64,000 nt of DNA from Geomonas subterranea (GTDB taxonomy: Bacteria > Desulfobacterota > Desulfuromonadia > Geobacterales > Geobacteraceae), in contig NZ_CP077683.1 of NCBI RefSeq assembly GCF_019063845.1, positions 1,550,001 to 1,614,000 on the forward strand, in the 5' to 3' direction. Below are positions 52,944 to 61,077 of the stretch, piece after piece. The notes beneath the pieces were generated by a model. That model was given only the letters and a program-made list of their open reading frames with translations. It made no database searches and was not told the origin of the DNA. Both the position numbers and the translations under genes were made by a program. The stretch's first letter is position 1; each line of letters begins with the position of its first letter.

Positions 52944-54073
52944 TTAGCACCGTCCGATGGGTCAGAGTTGCGGTAGTCGAAGCGTTGCAGGGCCAGCGTG
53001 TCCCCCTCGGCCATGACCTGCCGCATCATGTCAATGTCAAAAGAGTCGCGCACCTTGGCCCACGGCGTCGCCTCAGGGATCTTGCCGGTACGCTTCAGGA
53101 AGGTGAACTTCTTGTAGAGCAGCCCCTCCTCGTTCAGGAGCGCAGCCGGGATGCGCGGCGCTCCGGGGACGTTGAGGAGGTCGTTGCGGATGATGGTGGT
53201 CATCGCCCGCCTGGTCACCTGGTATGGCGCCCCCTGCAGCCTCGCGGCCGACCCGGCGGTCCAGCCGGCGGCCTGCTCCAACTCCTTGGGTACGCGCATC
53301 CGCGCGCAGGCGCGCGCCACGGCGGCGGCGACCTCCCGGGCACGCCCGGGGTGGGACCGGACGAAGTCCCGGCGCAGGCAGAGGAAGCCGTAGCTCACCC
53401 CCTTGTGCACCAGGTGGTATTCGGGGTGCGCGGCAATGGCCAGGGTCGGCGTCGGTTCCCACGCGGCGAAGGCGTCTATCTTCCCCTCCGCGAGCGCCTG
53501 GGGCATCCCGCTCACCTCCATCGGTACCAGCTCGATGTCCTTTTCGGTCAGCCCCTCGTTTTGCAGCGCGCTCAACAGCGTGAAATGGGCGGCCGACCCC
53601 ACGCCGGTTGCGATCCGTTTACCCTTGAGGTCCCGCACCAGCATAGGCTTTTTGGAAACGATGCTGGCCGCGCCCTCCTTCAGCAGCGCGACACAGACGA
53701 ATTCGCCGGTGGCGGCAGCGGTCAGGGCCGGCATGTCCGCGAAGATCCCCCCTTGCAGCTTGCCCGAGGAGAGAAACCCGGCGATGTCCTTCCCCTTGAA
53801 GAAAGGATGAATCCTGACCGAACACCCCCTCTCGGCAAGCCGGGAGGCGAGGATGGAGTCGCGGGAGAGGAGTTCCGCCACCGCCCCTTCCGGCAGGGTG
53901 AGCGGCTGTGAACCGAGGTCGATCACCTCCTCGCCGCCGAAACTGTAGCCTGCGTAGCGCTGCGCGGCGGCCCCTTCCTTGGCGGCTTGTGCGTTATTTT
54001 CCTTGCGGGAACACCCGAACAGGAAAAAGGAGATCAGCAGGGTTGTCGCCAGGCATCTCACCACGCTACGCAT
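52940..54073 (-). CDS. ABC-type substrate-binding lipoprotein (SsuA/NMT1-like)
   Basis: The 377-residue protein has a signal sequence with lipobox LFGC and a type II periplasmic binding fold with GGIFADMPALTAAATGEF, LKGKRIATGVGSAAHFTLLSAL and ALAEGKIDAFAAWEPTPTLA, the layout of taurine/nitrate/thiamine-precursor binding proteins. No permease or ATPase gene is adjacent; instead it is overlapped by the kinase gene (4 bases) and the cheR gene (1 base). It therefore likely serves as a sensor subunit that presents ligand to the kinase. The start at 54073 follows GGGAGG. Confidence 0.85.
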   Translation of the reverse strand: MRSVVRCLATTLLISFFLFGCSRKENNAQAAKEGAAAQRYAGYSFGGEEVIDLGSQPLTLPEGAVAELLSRDSILASRLAERGCSVRIHPFFKGKDIAGFLSSGKLQGGIFADMPALTAAATGEFVCVALLKEGAASIVSKKPMLVRDLKGKRIATGVGSAAHFTLLSALQNEGLTEKDIELVPMEVSGMPQALAEGKIDAFAAWEPTPTLAIAAHPEYHLVHKGVSYGFLCLRRDFVRSHPGRAREVAAAVARACARMRVPKELEQAAGWTAGSAARLQGAPYQVTRRAMTTIIRNDLLNVPGAPRIPAALLNEEGLLYKKFTFLKRTGKIPEATPWAKVRDSFDIDMMRQVMAEGDTLALQRFDYRNSDPSDGAK

Positions 54074-54909
54074 CAGGCCCTCCCGGTCTGCAGCTTGCGG
54101 TACAGGTTGCCGCATTCGAAGATCCGCGCCAGGTGCGCGTGGTAGCGATCAGGCACGGCTTCGGCCTTTCCCAGGAGCAGGACGCCGCCCGGGTTCAGGG
54201 CGCGGAACAGGTTGTCGAACACCCTCAGGTACGCCTGCGGGTCGAGGTACATGAGAAAATTGCGGCAGGAGATGAGATCGAATCCCCCGAACAACGATTC
54301 GGGCGGGGCGTAGGTATTGGGGTCGAGGAGGTCATGGCGGCAGTAGCTGATCATGGAGAGGATCTTCGGCGAGACGCGGTACCCACTCCCCTCGGGCGTG
54401 AAGTAGGCGCCGAGTTGCCGCAGGGTGACCCCCCCCAGGCTTCCCGGCGCATAGTATCCGGCACGCCCAATCTCCAGCGCATCCTCGGCCACGTCGGTGG
54501 CGAAGATCTGTACCGTGGGGCAGACCTCGAGCAGTTGCATGGTTTCGTCGATGACGATGGCGAGTGAGCAGGCTTCCTCTCCGCCGGCGCAGGCAGCGGA
54601 CCAGCAGCGCAGGAACCCGCCCTGCGACTGGGTGGAGCTGAGGCTCGTCATGATCTGCGACCTGAGCAGTTCGAACTGGAGCGGGTCCCTGAAGAAGCTG
54701 CTGAACCTGATGCGCAGCATGCGTGCCAGGCAGGCGGGCTCGCCGGGGTCGTGCCGCAGGAACTGGTGGTACTCCGTCTGACCTGGAAGACGAAGCTGTT
54801 TCACCCGTTCGGCGATGCGTTTTTCGGCAAGGGATTGGGAATAGGACTGGAAATCTTCCCCGAAATAATCGGTGAGAAAACTCAGTATTTCGACTACCGG
54901 CTCACCCAA
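54073..54909 (-). CDS. cheR: CheR-type protein-glutamate methyltransferase
   Basis: The 278-residue protein has an N-terminal helical domain (FLTDYFGEDFQ, RIAERVKQLRL), then RFSSFFRDPLQFELL, the SAM-binding WSAACAGGEEACSLA and the ISCRNFLMYLD motif. It should methylate glutamates on a chemoreceptor, but no receptor, cheB, cheA or cheW gene is in the window. It is the first gene of a minus-strand operon whose promoter lies at about 55004-55037. Its stop TGA shares one base with the next start. Confidence 0.88.
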   Translation of the reverse strand: MGEPVVEILSFLTDYFGEDFQSYSQSLAEKRIAERVKQLRLPGQTEYHQFLRHDPGEPACLARMLRIRFSSFFRDPLQFELLRSQIMTSLSSTQSQGGFLRCWSAACAGGEEACSLAIVIDETMQLLEVCPTVQIFATDVAEDALEIGRAGYYAPGSLGGVTLRQLGAYFTPEGSGYRVSPKILSMISYCRHDLLDPNTYAPPESLFGGFDLISCRNFLMYLDPQAYLRVFDNLFRALNPGGVLLLGKAEAVPDRYHAHLARIFECGNLYRKLQTGRA

Positions 54910-55003
54910 GCAGGCCCTCCAGGAAGGTGCTGAACCTCAAATGCCACATTGAACTGGTCGGCATAGTCCCAGAGAACTTGAGGCTCATAATAGGCAAATT
55001 CCA

Positions 55004-55037
55004 ATTACACCTTTTCACTATCTTAAGTCAATGAGAA
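55004..55037 (-). promoter_or_regulatory. promoter with shared TTCTCATTGACTT element (site 3)
   Basis: On the minus strand the element runs 55037-55025 with -35 TTGACT (55031-55026). TGTAAT (55009-55004) follows after 16 bases. It lies about 95 bases before the cheR start and faces it. Confidence 0.6.
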
Positions 55038-55085
55038 ACAGCTTTTCAAATCGAAACATAAATATAAGATTTGTAAACATTTATA

Positions 55086-55183
55086 ATAGGCGGAGCCGTT
55101 GTCAGTGACCTGATAGGAGGAGCGGCGTCAGTGACATAATAGGCGAAGCCGTTGTCAGTGACACAATGCGCGGAGCGTCAGAG
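55086..55183. repeat. 27-base degenerate tandem repeat
   Basis: ATAGG(C/A)G(G/A)AGC...GTCAGTGAC recurs at 55086, 55113 and 55139, with a partial fourth copy from 55166. Units differ at several bases. Confidence 0.7.
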
Positions 55184-55187
55184 TATT

Positions 55188-55230
55188 CCCCTCTCCCTAT
55201 GGGAGAGGGTGCCCGGAGGGCGGGTGAGGG
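55188..55230. repeat. dispersed intergenic palindrome, copy 5
   Basis: CCCCTCTCCCTATGGGAGAG is followed by GGTGCCCGGAGGGCGGGTGAGGG. Both hairpins of the family are present. Confidence 0.75.
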
Positions 55231-55345
55231 AAAGAGGGAAAGAAGGAAAAAGGGAGAGGTCGGGATCCGCGGTGGGAATCACGGCACGATCAGGAAGGAT
55301 GAGGATACGGCGCAAGCGCCCACGCGGCGGGCGGAGTGCGCCGAA

Positions 55346-55564
55346 TCAATCTTCTTCGGGGCACCGGGCGAAGCGGGGCACCGGTTTGCCGTCCACGAGG
55401 ACGGTCTCCATGAACATCGCCTCGGGGCGCACCCAGAGTCCCCCCTCGCCGTAGAGCGGGCGATACACGACCATGGCCTCATCGGTCTCGCTATGCCTGG
55501 CCGTGCCGATGACCTGGTAGTAATTCCCTTTGTAGTGACGGTAGCGTCCCGGTGCTACGGCCAT
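55346..55564 (-). CDS. DUF1653 protein
   Basis: The 72-residue protein matches the DUF1653 pattern: GRYRHYKGNYYQVIG, ARHSETDEAMVVYRPLYG, LWVRPEAMFMETV. Its function is unknown; the small beta-rich domain is common in bacteria and phages. It lies 20 bases after the glycyl radical enzyme gene on the same strand and may be cotranscribed. Confidence 0.88.
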   Translation of the reverse strand: MAVAPGRYRHYKGNYYQVIGTARHSETDEAMVVYRPLYGEGGLWVRPEAMFMETVLVDGKPVPRFARCPEED

Positions 55565-55584
55565 GTGTTCCCTCCTGTAAGTTC

Positions 55585-57945
55585 CTAGAACGTGCTGTGC
55601 TCGGTCCTGGTGATGATCTCGTCCTGCAGCTCCGGCGAGAGGTCGCAGAAGTAATCGCTGTACCCGGCGACGCGCACGATGAGGTCGCGGTGCTCCGAGG
55701 GGTTTGCTTGCGCCTTCTTCAGGGTGTCCACGTTGACCACGTTGAACTGCACGTGGTGCCCGTCCATGCGGAAATAGCTCCGCACCAGGCTTGCCACGCC
55801 GTCGAGGCCGCTAGCCTGCGCGAGGAGCGTCGGGGAGAACTTGAGGTTCAACAGCGTGCCACCGCTTCTGATATGATCCATCTTTCCCGCCGAGCGGATC
55901 ACGGCGGTCGGGCCGCCGCGGTCAGCCCCCTGCACCGGTGAGATTCCCTCCGAGAGCGGCGTCCCGCGCTTGCGCCCGTCCGGGGTGGCGCCGGTGACGG
56001 AGCCGAAGTAGACGTGGCAGGTGGTGGGGAGCATCTCGATGCGGTACACGCCGTTCTTGGTGTTGGGTCTTCCGTCAACCTCCTGGAAGAAGGCGTCGAA
56101 CACCTGCCGCATCAGGTCGTCGGCGTAGTCGTCGTCGTTGCCGTACTTGTGGGTCTTGTTCCACAGGCGTTGCCTGAGCGGTTCGTCGCCGGAGAAATCG
56201 GCGTCGAGCTTGGCCACCAGTTCCGGGAGTGAGAGGGTAGCGCGCTCGAAGACGTGGTCCTTGATGGCCGACAGCGCGTCGGTGATGCTCCCGATGCCCA
56301 CCCCCTGGATGAAGCTGTTGTTGTAGCGTGCCCCCCCGGCGTTGTAGTCCACGCCCCGGCTGATGCAGTCATCGGTCAGGACCGACAGGAAGGGAGCCGG
56401 CATCTGGGAGGCGTAGATCATCTCTATGAGGCGGTTCCCCCGGATCTTGATGTCCAGAAAGTGGGAGAGTTGGGAGCGGAACGCCTCGAAAAGTTCATCG
56501 AAGCTGTTAAAGCTCTCCGCACTCCCCGTCTTGGGTCCCAATTGCACCCCGGTCAGCGGGTCCACGCCGTCGTGCAGGGCAAGCTCCAGCATCTTCACCA
56601 GGTTGAAGTAGCCGGTGAGGATGTAGGCCTCCTTGCCGAAGGCGCCCACCTCGACGCAGCCGCTGCAGCCGCCGGCGCGGGCATCGACAAGCGTTTTCCC
56701 CTGGCGCAGCTGCTCCTCCACCACGGCGTCGGCGTTGAAGATGGAGGGGAAGCCGTACCCGTTACGCACCACCTGCAGGGTATGCTTCAAGAAGACGTCC
56801 GGGGACTTGCGCGACAGCTGGACGTTGCTGGAGGGCTGCAGCAGGTGCATGTCGTCGATCACGTCCAGAAGCAGGTGCGATACCTCGTTGGAGCCGTCGG
56901 AGCCGTCCGGCAGCAGCCCCCCCAGGTTGATGTTTGCGAAGTCGGTGTAGGTGCCGCTTTCCGCCGCGGTCACCCCCACCTTGGGGGGCGATGGGTGGTT
57001 GTTGAACTTGACGAAGAAGCATTCGAGCAGCTCGCGGGCACCTTCCCTGGTGAGCGTCCCCTTGTTCAGTTCGGTCTGGTAGAAAGGGAACAGGTGCTGG
57101 TCCAGGTGTCCCGGGCTGAAGGCGTCCCAGCCGTTCAGCTCCGTGATCACCGCCAGGTGGCAGAACCAGTAGGACTGCAGCGCCTCCCAGAAGTCCCCGG
57201 GAGCGTGCGCCGGCACCCAGCGGCAGTTGGCGGCGATCTTCAGGAGTTCCTGCTTGCGCACAGGATCCGTGCAGGCTGCGGCCATGCTCTCCGCGAGTTT
57301 CGCGTGACGCTCGGCGAAGAGGATCACGGCGTCGCAGGAGATGTCCATCGCGGTCAGTTGCTCGCGGCGCGCCCAGGCGCCGGCGTCGGAGGCGAAATCG
57401 AGTGCCTCGATGGCCTGTGCGATCTCCTTCTTGAAGTCGAGGAGCCCCTTTCGGTAGATCTTGTCGTCCAGCACCGTGTGCCCGGGGGCGCGCTGCTCCA
57501 TGAACTCGGTGAAGATGCCGTAGCTGTAGGCCTGGTGCCACTCCGCGGGGAGGGCGCCGAAGATCTTGTCGCGCAGGCTGCGGGTGCCCCAGTACGGGAT
57601 CACCGTCTCCTGGTAGGCCTTGAGGCAGGCGTCGTCAACGCGGTAGGAGGTCAATTCGCGCGAGTTGAGGATGCGCAGGTCCTCGACGGAATGACAGGTC
57701 AGCTCCGGGTAGGTCGAAACCAGCTTCGGAGCCGGCCCCCTCTCCCCGACCACCAGTTCGCCTTCCCCGATGTAGATGGTCTTCTTCTCGCACAGGTAGA
57801 GAAAGGAGTTGGCCCGCATGACCGGGACCGACCAGCGCCCTTCGTTTTCGCGGTAAAACTCGGTGAGCAGCAGCGCGCGTTCCGCGGAGATGGCGGGCTC
57901 GGCGGTAAGGCTTTCCTGGCGCAGTCGTTGTGTCCGTGCGTTCAT
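55585..57945 (-). CDS. hypD: glycyl radical enzyme, hydroxyproline dehydratase (HypD)-like
   Basis: The 786-residue protein has the C-terminal glycyl radical loop RVAGYSDYF (Gly761) and the active-site loop GGCSGCVEVG (Cys430, Glu432), so it is a dehydratase-type member and not a pyruvate formate-lyase with a CC pair. FTEFMEQRAPGHTV, ELNGWDAFSPGHLDQH and MLPTTCHVYFG match what I recall of trans-4-hydroxy-L-proline dehydratases. These remove water from hydroxyproline to give pyrroline-5-carboxylate. No proC-like reductase is in the window. It abuts its activase gene directly. Substrate is inferred. Confidence 0.75.
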   Translation of the reverse strand: MNARTQRLRQESLTAEPAISAERALLLTEFYRENEGRWSVPVMRANSFLYLCEKKTIYIGEGELVVGERGPAPKLVSTYPELTCHSVEDLRILNSRELTSYRVDDACLKAYQETVIPYWGTRSLRDKIFGALPAEWHQAYSYGIFTEFMEQRAPGHTVLDDKIYRKGLLDFKKEIAQAIEALDFASDAGAWARREQLTAMDISCDAVILFAERHAKLAESMAAACTDPVRKQELLKIAANCRWVPAHAPGDFWEALQSYWFCHLAVITELNGWDAFSPGHLDQHLFPFYQTELNKGTLTREGARELLECFFVKFNNHPSPPKVGVTAAESGTYTDFANINLGGLLPDGSDGSNEVSHLLLDVIDDMHLLQPSSNVQLSRKSPDVFLKHTLQVVRNGYGFPSIFNADAVVEEQLRQGKTLVDARAGGCSGCVEVGAFGKEAYILTGYFNLVKMLELALHDGVDPLTGVQLGPKTGSAESFNSFDELFEAFRSQLSHFLDIKIRGNRLIEMIYASQMPAPFLSVLTDDCISRGVDYNAGGARYNNSFIQGVGIGSITDALSAIKDHVFERATLSLPELVAKLDADFSGDEPLRQRLWNKTHKYGNDDDYADDLMRQVFDAFFQEVDGRPNTKNGVYRIEMLPTTCHVYFGSVTGATPDGRKRGTPLSEGISPVQGADRGGPTAVIRSAGKMDHIRSGGTLLNLKFSPTLLAQASGLDGVASLVRSYFRMDGHHVQFNVVNVDTLKKAQANPSEHRDLIVRVAGYSDYFCDLSPELQDEIITRTEHSTF

Positions 57946-58836
57946 CTATGCTCCCCCTCCTATCTGCGTGTCCAATCCCCGGGCTGTGAACAGCCGGGCG
58001 AAATCTTCCATGGTTTCCCGTGCGGGAGTCCGCGCCGCCACGGCCTCGGCGGCCGATTCCTTCCCAAGGCGCGCGGGCTTCGCGGTCCAGCTGCCGTGGT
58101 AGGGGAGGAGCCAGACCTGGCGCACTCCGGCGGCACGTGCGGCGAGGCCGGCCAGCGCCTCCATCTCTTCGGTCGTATCGTTGAAGCCCGGGACAACCGG
58201 GATCCGGATCCAGATGTTGCGGTGCACACGCCCCAACTGCTCAAGGTTGTCGAGGATGAGCCCGTTGCCCACGCCGGTCCCCTGATGGTGCAGGGTGTCG
58301 CTTGCGCACTTTAAATCGAAGAGGAAGAGGTCCACCAGCGGGGCGAGATCGAGCAGCGTCTCGGTCGGGCAGAGAGCGGCCGTATCGACGGCGGTGTGGA
58401 TGCCCTGGGCGCGGCAGGCGTTCAAGAGAGTTTTCAGGAAGGCCGGTTGGCAGAGAGGTTCACCGCCCGAGAAGGTAGCCCCGCCGCCGGAATCCTCGAA
58501 AAACATGCGGTCCTTGAGGATGTTGTGCAGCACCTGTTCCGCAGTCATTTCCGAACCGAGGAGTTCGCGTGCCCCGGTTGGGCAGGCCTCCGCGCAGTCC
58601 CCGCAGGCCCGGCAGGCCTCCCTTGGCTGCAGTCCCTCGTGGCAGGCCAACAGGCAGGCGTCGCAGGAGATGCAGCGGTTCTGCGACCAGGCCGTTTGAG
58701 GAGAGGAAGTTTGGCTTTCCGGGTTATGGCACCACCAGCAGCGCGCCGGGCACCCCTTGAGAAAGACCGTAGTGCGAATCCCCGGCCCGTCGTGCAGCGA
58801 GTAGCGTTGCACGTTGAAGACGATGCCGCTATCCAT
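57946..58836 (-). CDS. glycyl radical enzyme activase (radical SAM)
   Basis: The 296-residue protein has the activase cluster CPARCWWCHNPES (Cys29, Cys33, Cys36). Two ferredoxin-like clusters follow in an insert (CISCDACLLAC and CRACGDCAEACP), as in activases of dehydratase-type glycyl radical enzymes, and then FSGGEPLCQP and DLFLFDLK. It installs the glycyl radical on the enzyme encoded immediately after it. The stop codon and the next ATG touch. Confidence 0.93.
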   Translation of the reverse strand: MDSGIVFNVQRYSLHDGPGIRTTVFLKGCPARCWWCHNPESQTSSPQTAWSQNRCISCDACLLACHEGLQPREACRACGDCAEACPTGARELLGSEMTAEQVLHNILKDRMFFEDSGGGATFSGGEPLCQPAFLKTLLNACRAQGIHTAVDTAALCPTETLLDLAPLVDLFLFDLKCASDTLHHQGTGVGNGLILDNLEQLGRVHRNIWIRIPVVPGFNDTTEEMEALAGLAARAAGVRQVWLLPYHGSWTAKPARLGKESAAEAVAARTPARETMEDFARLFTARGLDTQIGGGA

Positions 58837-58925
58837 GTCGCGTAATTCCCCTGCGTCCCATGGTTGGGTTACAACTCCGAGCCCCGGTTTTCATCCCCTT
58901 TATCCCTTTCATCCCTGTGAATCCC

Positions 58926-59876
58926 CTACACCACCCTGATCATGAACTCCGGGCATGCCGCCCCGCAGTACCCGCAGAGGATGCACTCCGCGTCGTCGAC
59001 CTTGGCCTTGCCATCCACCAGCGCCAGTGCGTTGTTGGTGCAGGCCGGCACGCAGGCGCCGCACCCCTTGCAGAAGGCCTCCATGATGGTGAGCTTGCGC
59101 CGCCTCCCCTCGAGGGTGGTCCAAAGCGCCGCGTCGGCGCGCCCCTCCTGGAAGAGCGCCAGGTTGCCGTCAATCTCGGCCTCCGAGAGCATCCCAAGGG
59201 CGATGCCGTGAACCCCCTGGAGCCCCAGCACGAAACGGAGGCTTTCCCGGGCCGAGGAGATGAGGTTCCCCCCAGCGAGCGCCTTCATCGCGTACACCCC
59301 CTTCCCCGCCGCGGCGCAGGCCGCGATGGCGGCGGCCATCTCCTCACGGGTGCCATCGATGATCCCCATGCCGGTCCGGTTGATGAGCGGATGCACCACC
59401 TCGATCTCCGGGTGCAGCACCGACTTCTTCATGGCACTGACGAAATGCGAGGAGAGCCCGACGTGTGCGATCTTCCCCTCCTCCTTCATCCGGACCAGCG
59501 CCTCGATCACCTCGGGGCGCTCCACGAACGGGTCGGCCACCCGGGCGCCGTGCAGGTGCACGATGTCCAGCCGCTCCACCCCCAGTTCGGTCAGCGCCCT
59601 TTCCACGTGCCCGCGTGCGGCCTGCGCCGTGTTGGCGTGCGTCTTCGAGGCGAGCAGCACCTCTCCGTCGAAGCCCGTCAGTGCGGCGCGGATGTGCGGA
59701 TAGGTCTGGTACAGTTCGGCGGTGTCCAGGAGGTTCACGCCGCGCTCCAGCGCATAGCGGATCAGGCGTCCCCCCTGTTCAGGGGAAAGCGAGGCCTGCA
59801 GGGGACCAAGCGGAAGGGTGCCGAAAACGAGGGGATTGATGCTGAGGCCGGTACAACCGAGTGCGACTGTCTTCAT
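58926..59876 (-). CDS. aldo/keto reductase with C-terminal 2x[4Fe-4S] domain
   Basis: The 316-residue protein has an AKR barrel with LLDTAELYQTYPH (catalytic Tyr), LASKTHANT (Lys), IVHLHGAR (His) and IALGMLSEAEIDGN. A bacterial ferredoxin module follows at about 265-312 (CKGCGACVPAC and CILCGYCGAACPEF). The fusion suggests electron exchange with ferredoxin, not only NADPH. It lies 89 bases upstream of the activase gene on the same strand and may be part of the glycyl radical cluster. Confidence 0.9.
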   Translation of the reverse strand: MKTVALGCTGLSINPLVFGTLPLGPLQASLSPEQGGRLIRYALERGVNLLDTAELYQTYPHIRAALTGFDGEVLLASKTHANTAQAARGHVERALTELGVERLDIVHLHGARVADPFVERPEVIEALVRMKEEGKIAHVGLSSHFVSAMKKSVLHPEIEVVHPLINRTGMGIIDGTREEMAAAIAACAAAGKGVYAMKALAGGNLISSARESLRFVLGLQGVHGIALGMLSEAEIDGNLALFQEGRADAALWTTLEGRRRKLTIMEAFCKGCGACVPACTNNALALVDGKAKVDDAECILCGYCGAACPEFMIRVV

Positions 59877-59894
59877 GTAATTCCTGTTCCGGGG

Positions 59895-60098
59895 TCAGTA
59901 ATGGGGCGGAGGCTCTTCTTCGGAGGGAAGCCTGTTTTCGGAAGCGCTCAGGCCGCGCAGGTGTTCCTTGATGATTCTAAGTTCCTTGCTGAGCTGGTCG
60001 ATGAGAGCCTGGTGCCCCGTAACGACCTCGTTCAGTTGATCGATGATGTGACCCTGGTGCATGATCAGCATCTCCATGTCAGTCAGACGCTGTTCCAT
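59895..60098 (-). CDS. slyX: SlyX protein
   Basis: The 67-residue coiled-coil protein begins MEQRLTDMEMLIMHQGHIID and ends with the family's PPPHY. Its function is unknown. The start at 60098 follows AAGGAG. The gene lies 18 bases upstream of the aldo/keto reductase gene on the same strand, so it may be the first gene of that run. Confidence 0.88.
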   Translation of the reverse strand: MEQRLTDMEMLIMHQGHIIDQLNEVVTGHQALIDQLSKELRIIKEHLRGLSASENRLPSEEEPPPHY

Positions 60099-60248
60099 AG
60101 TGAGCTCCTTGTGGTGCGGTTGTGAAGCAGGCAAAAGTTTAACCTGATTCAGTGCGATAGCCAAGATAAAAAACTTCAAAAACCGGACGGATTCTGATAA
60201 TTTCGCTGACGCTTTGAGCACGTGAAGTGCACGGCACTGGAGGTAGCG

Positions 60249-60917
60249 ATGCAGGAAACACCGAAGTCGAGCAGCGAGCGTCACATCGAGGCCATCATGC
60301 AGCACCTGGAGCCGGGGAGCGACCGGTACGAGGTGCTGGACAAGGCCAAGCGGTTCAAGTCGTCGTGGGTCGAACTGGGCGAGAAGCTGCTGGACGTCAG
60401 CAAGAGGGGGCGTTTTCGCGAGTGGGGTTACGGGACCTTCGAGGAGTACTGCGTTCAGGAGATACGCATCAAGCGCGGCACCGCCGAGAAGCTCACCATG
60501 GCCTACCGTTTCATGGAGAAGGAAGAGCCGCAGCTGCTGGACCGGCGCGAGGAGTTGCGCCCCCTCCCCGACTTCAGGTCGATAGACCTGTTGCGCCAGG
60601 CCAAGGAAGAGAAGGGATTTTCCGCCGAAGAGTACGGTGATCTGAGAAAGCGCGTGGTGGAGGACGAGAAGAGTCACCCCACCGTGTTGAAGAAGTTCAA
60701 GGAAGTAGCCGCGCTGCGTGAAGAGCCAAACCCGTTGGTGCCGTTGAAGGCCGCCGTCTCAGCCGCGAAAAGGTTGGACAACGCCTTGCGTCTTTTGGAG
60801 GGGGTACCGCAGGTCTATGTGCAGCAGGTGACCGAGCTGTTGAACCACCTGGAGCAGGACCTGAACGCCCGCGATACCGGAGCCGAAACCGAAGCCGGCA
60901 ACCTGCGCGAGATCTGA
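60249..60917 (+). CDS. conserved hypothetical protein
   Basis: The 222-residue helical protein has the stretch KRGRFREWGYGTFEEYCVQE followed by RGTAEKLTMAYRFMEKE, a pattern like a helix-turn-helix in phage-type DNA-binding proteins, but I cannot name the family. It has no signal peptide or membrane part. The start at 60249 has GGAGGT at four bases. It is divergent from slyX and convergent with the TSUP gene. Confidence 0.7.
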   Translation: MQETPKSSSERHIEAIMQHLEPGSDRYEVLDKAKRFKSSWVELGEKLLDVSKRGRFREWGYGTFEEYCVQEIRIKRGTAEKLTMAYRFMEKEEPQLLDRREELRPLPDFRSIDLLRQAKEEKGFSAEEYGDLRKRVVEDEKSHPTVLKKFKEVAALREEPNPLVPLKAAVSAAKRLDNALRLLEGVPQVYVQQVTELLNHLEQDLNARDTGAETEAGNLREI

Positions 60918-61077
60918 CCGCAGGCACCCCTGCCTGACGTTTCCCTGCAGCGGTTTTCCGGGTTCTCCGTCCCCCGGGTCCACCGCGTCCACCGGGTCCA
61001 TGTGATCCACCAGCCGTAGCGTCCGGCCGCGGACTTGCCGGCTCCGCCGCCCTGTACACCGGGGGTCGCAGCCGGCG

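Larger units (their letters stand above)
54910..55345. other. intergenic region with promoter and repeats
   Basis: This holds the minus-strand promoter of the cheR operon, three and a half copies of a 27-base repeat (55086-55183), one dispersed palindrome (55188-55230) and a purine-rich tail. No coding frame with support was seen. Confidence 0.5.

Noticed and set aside
54073-54909. cheR as part of a full chemotaxis cluster
   Set aside because: No cheA, cheW, cheB, cheY or receptor gene is in the window.
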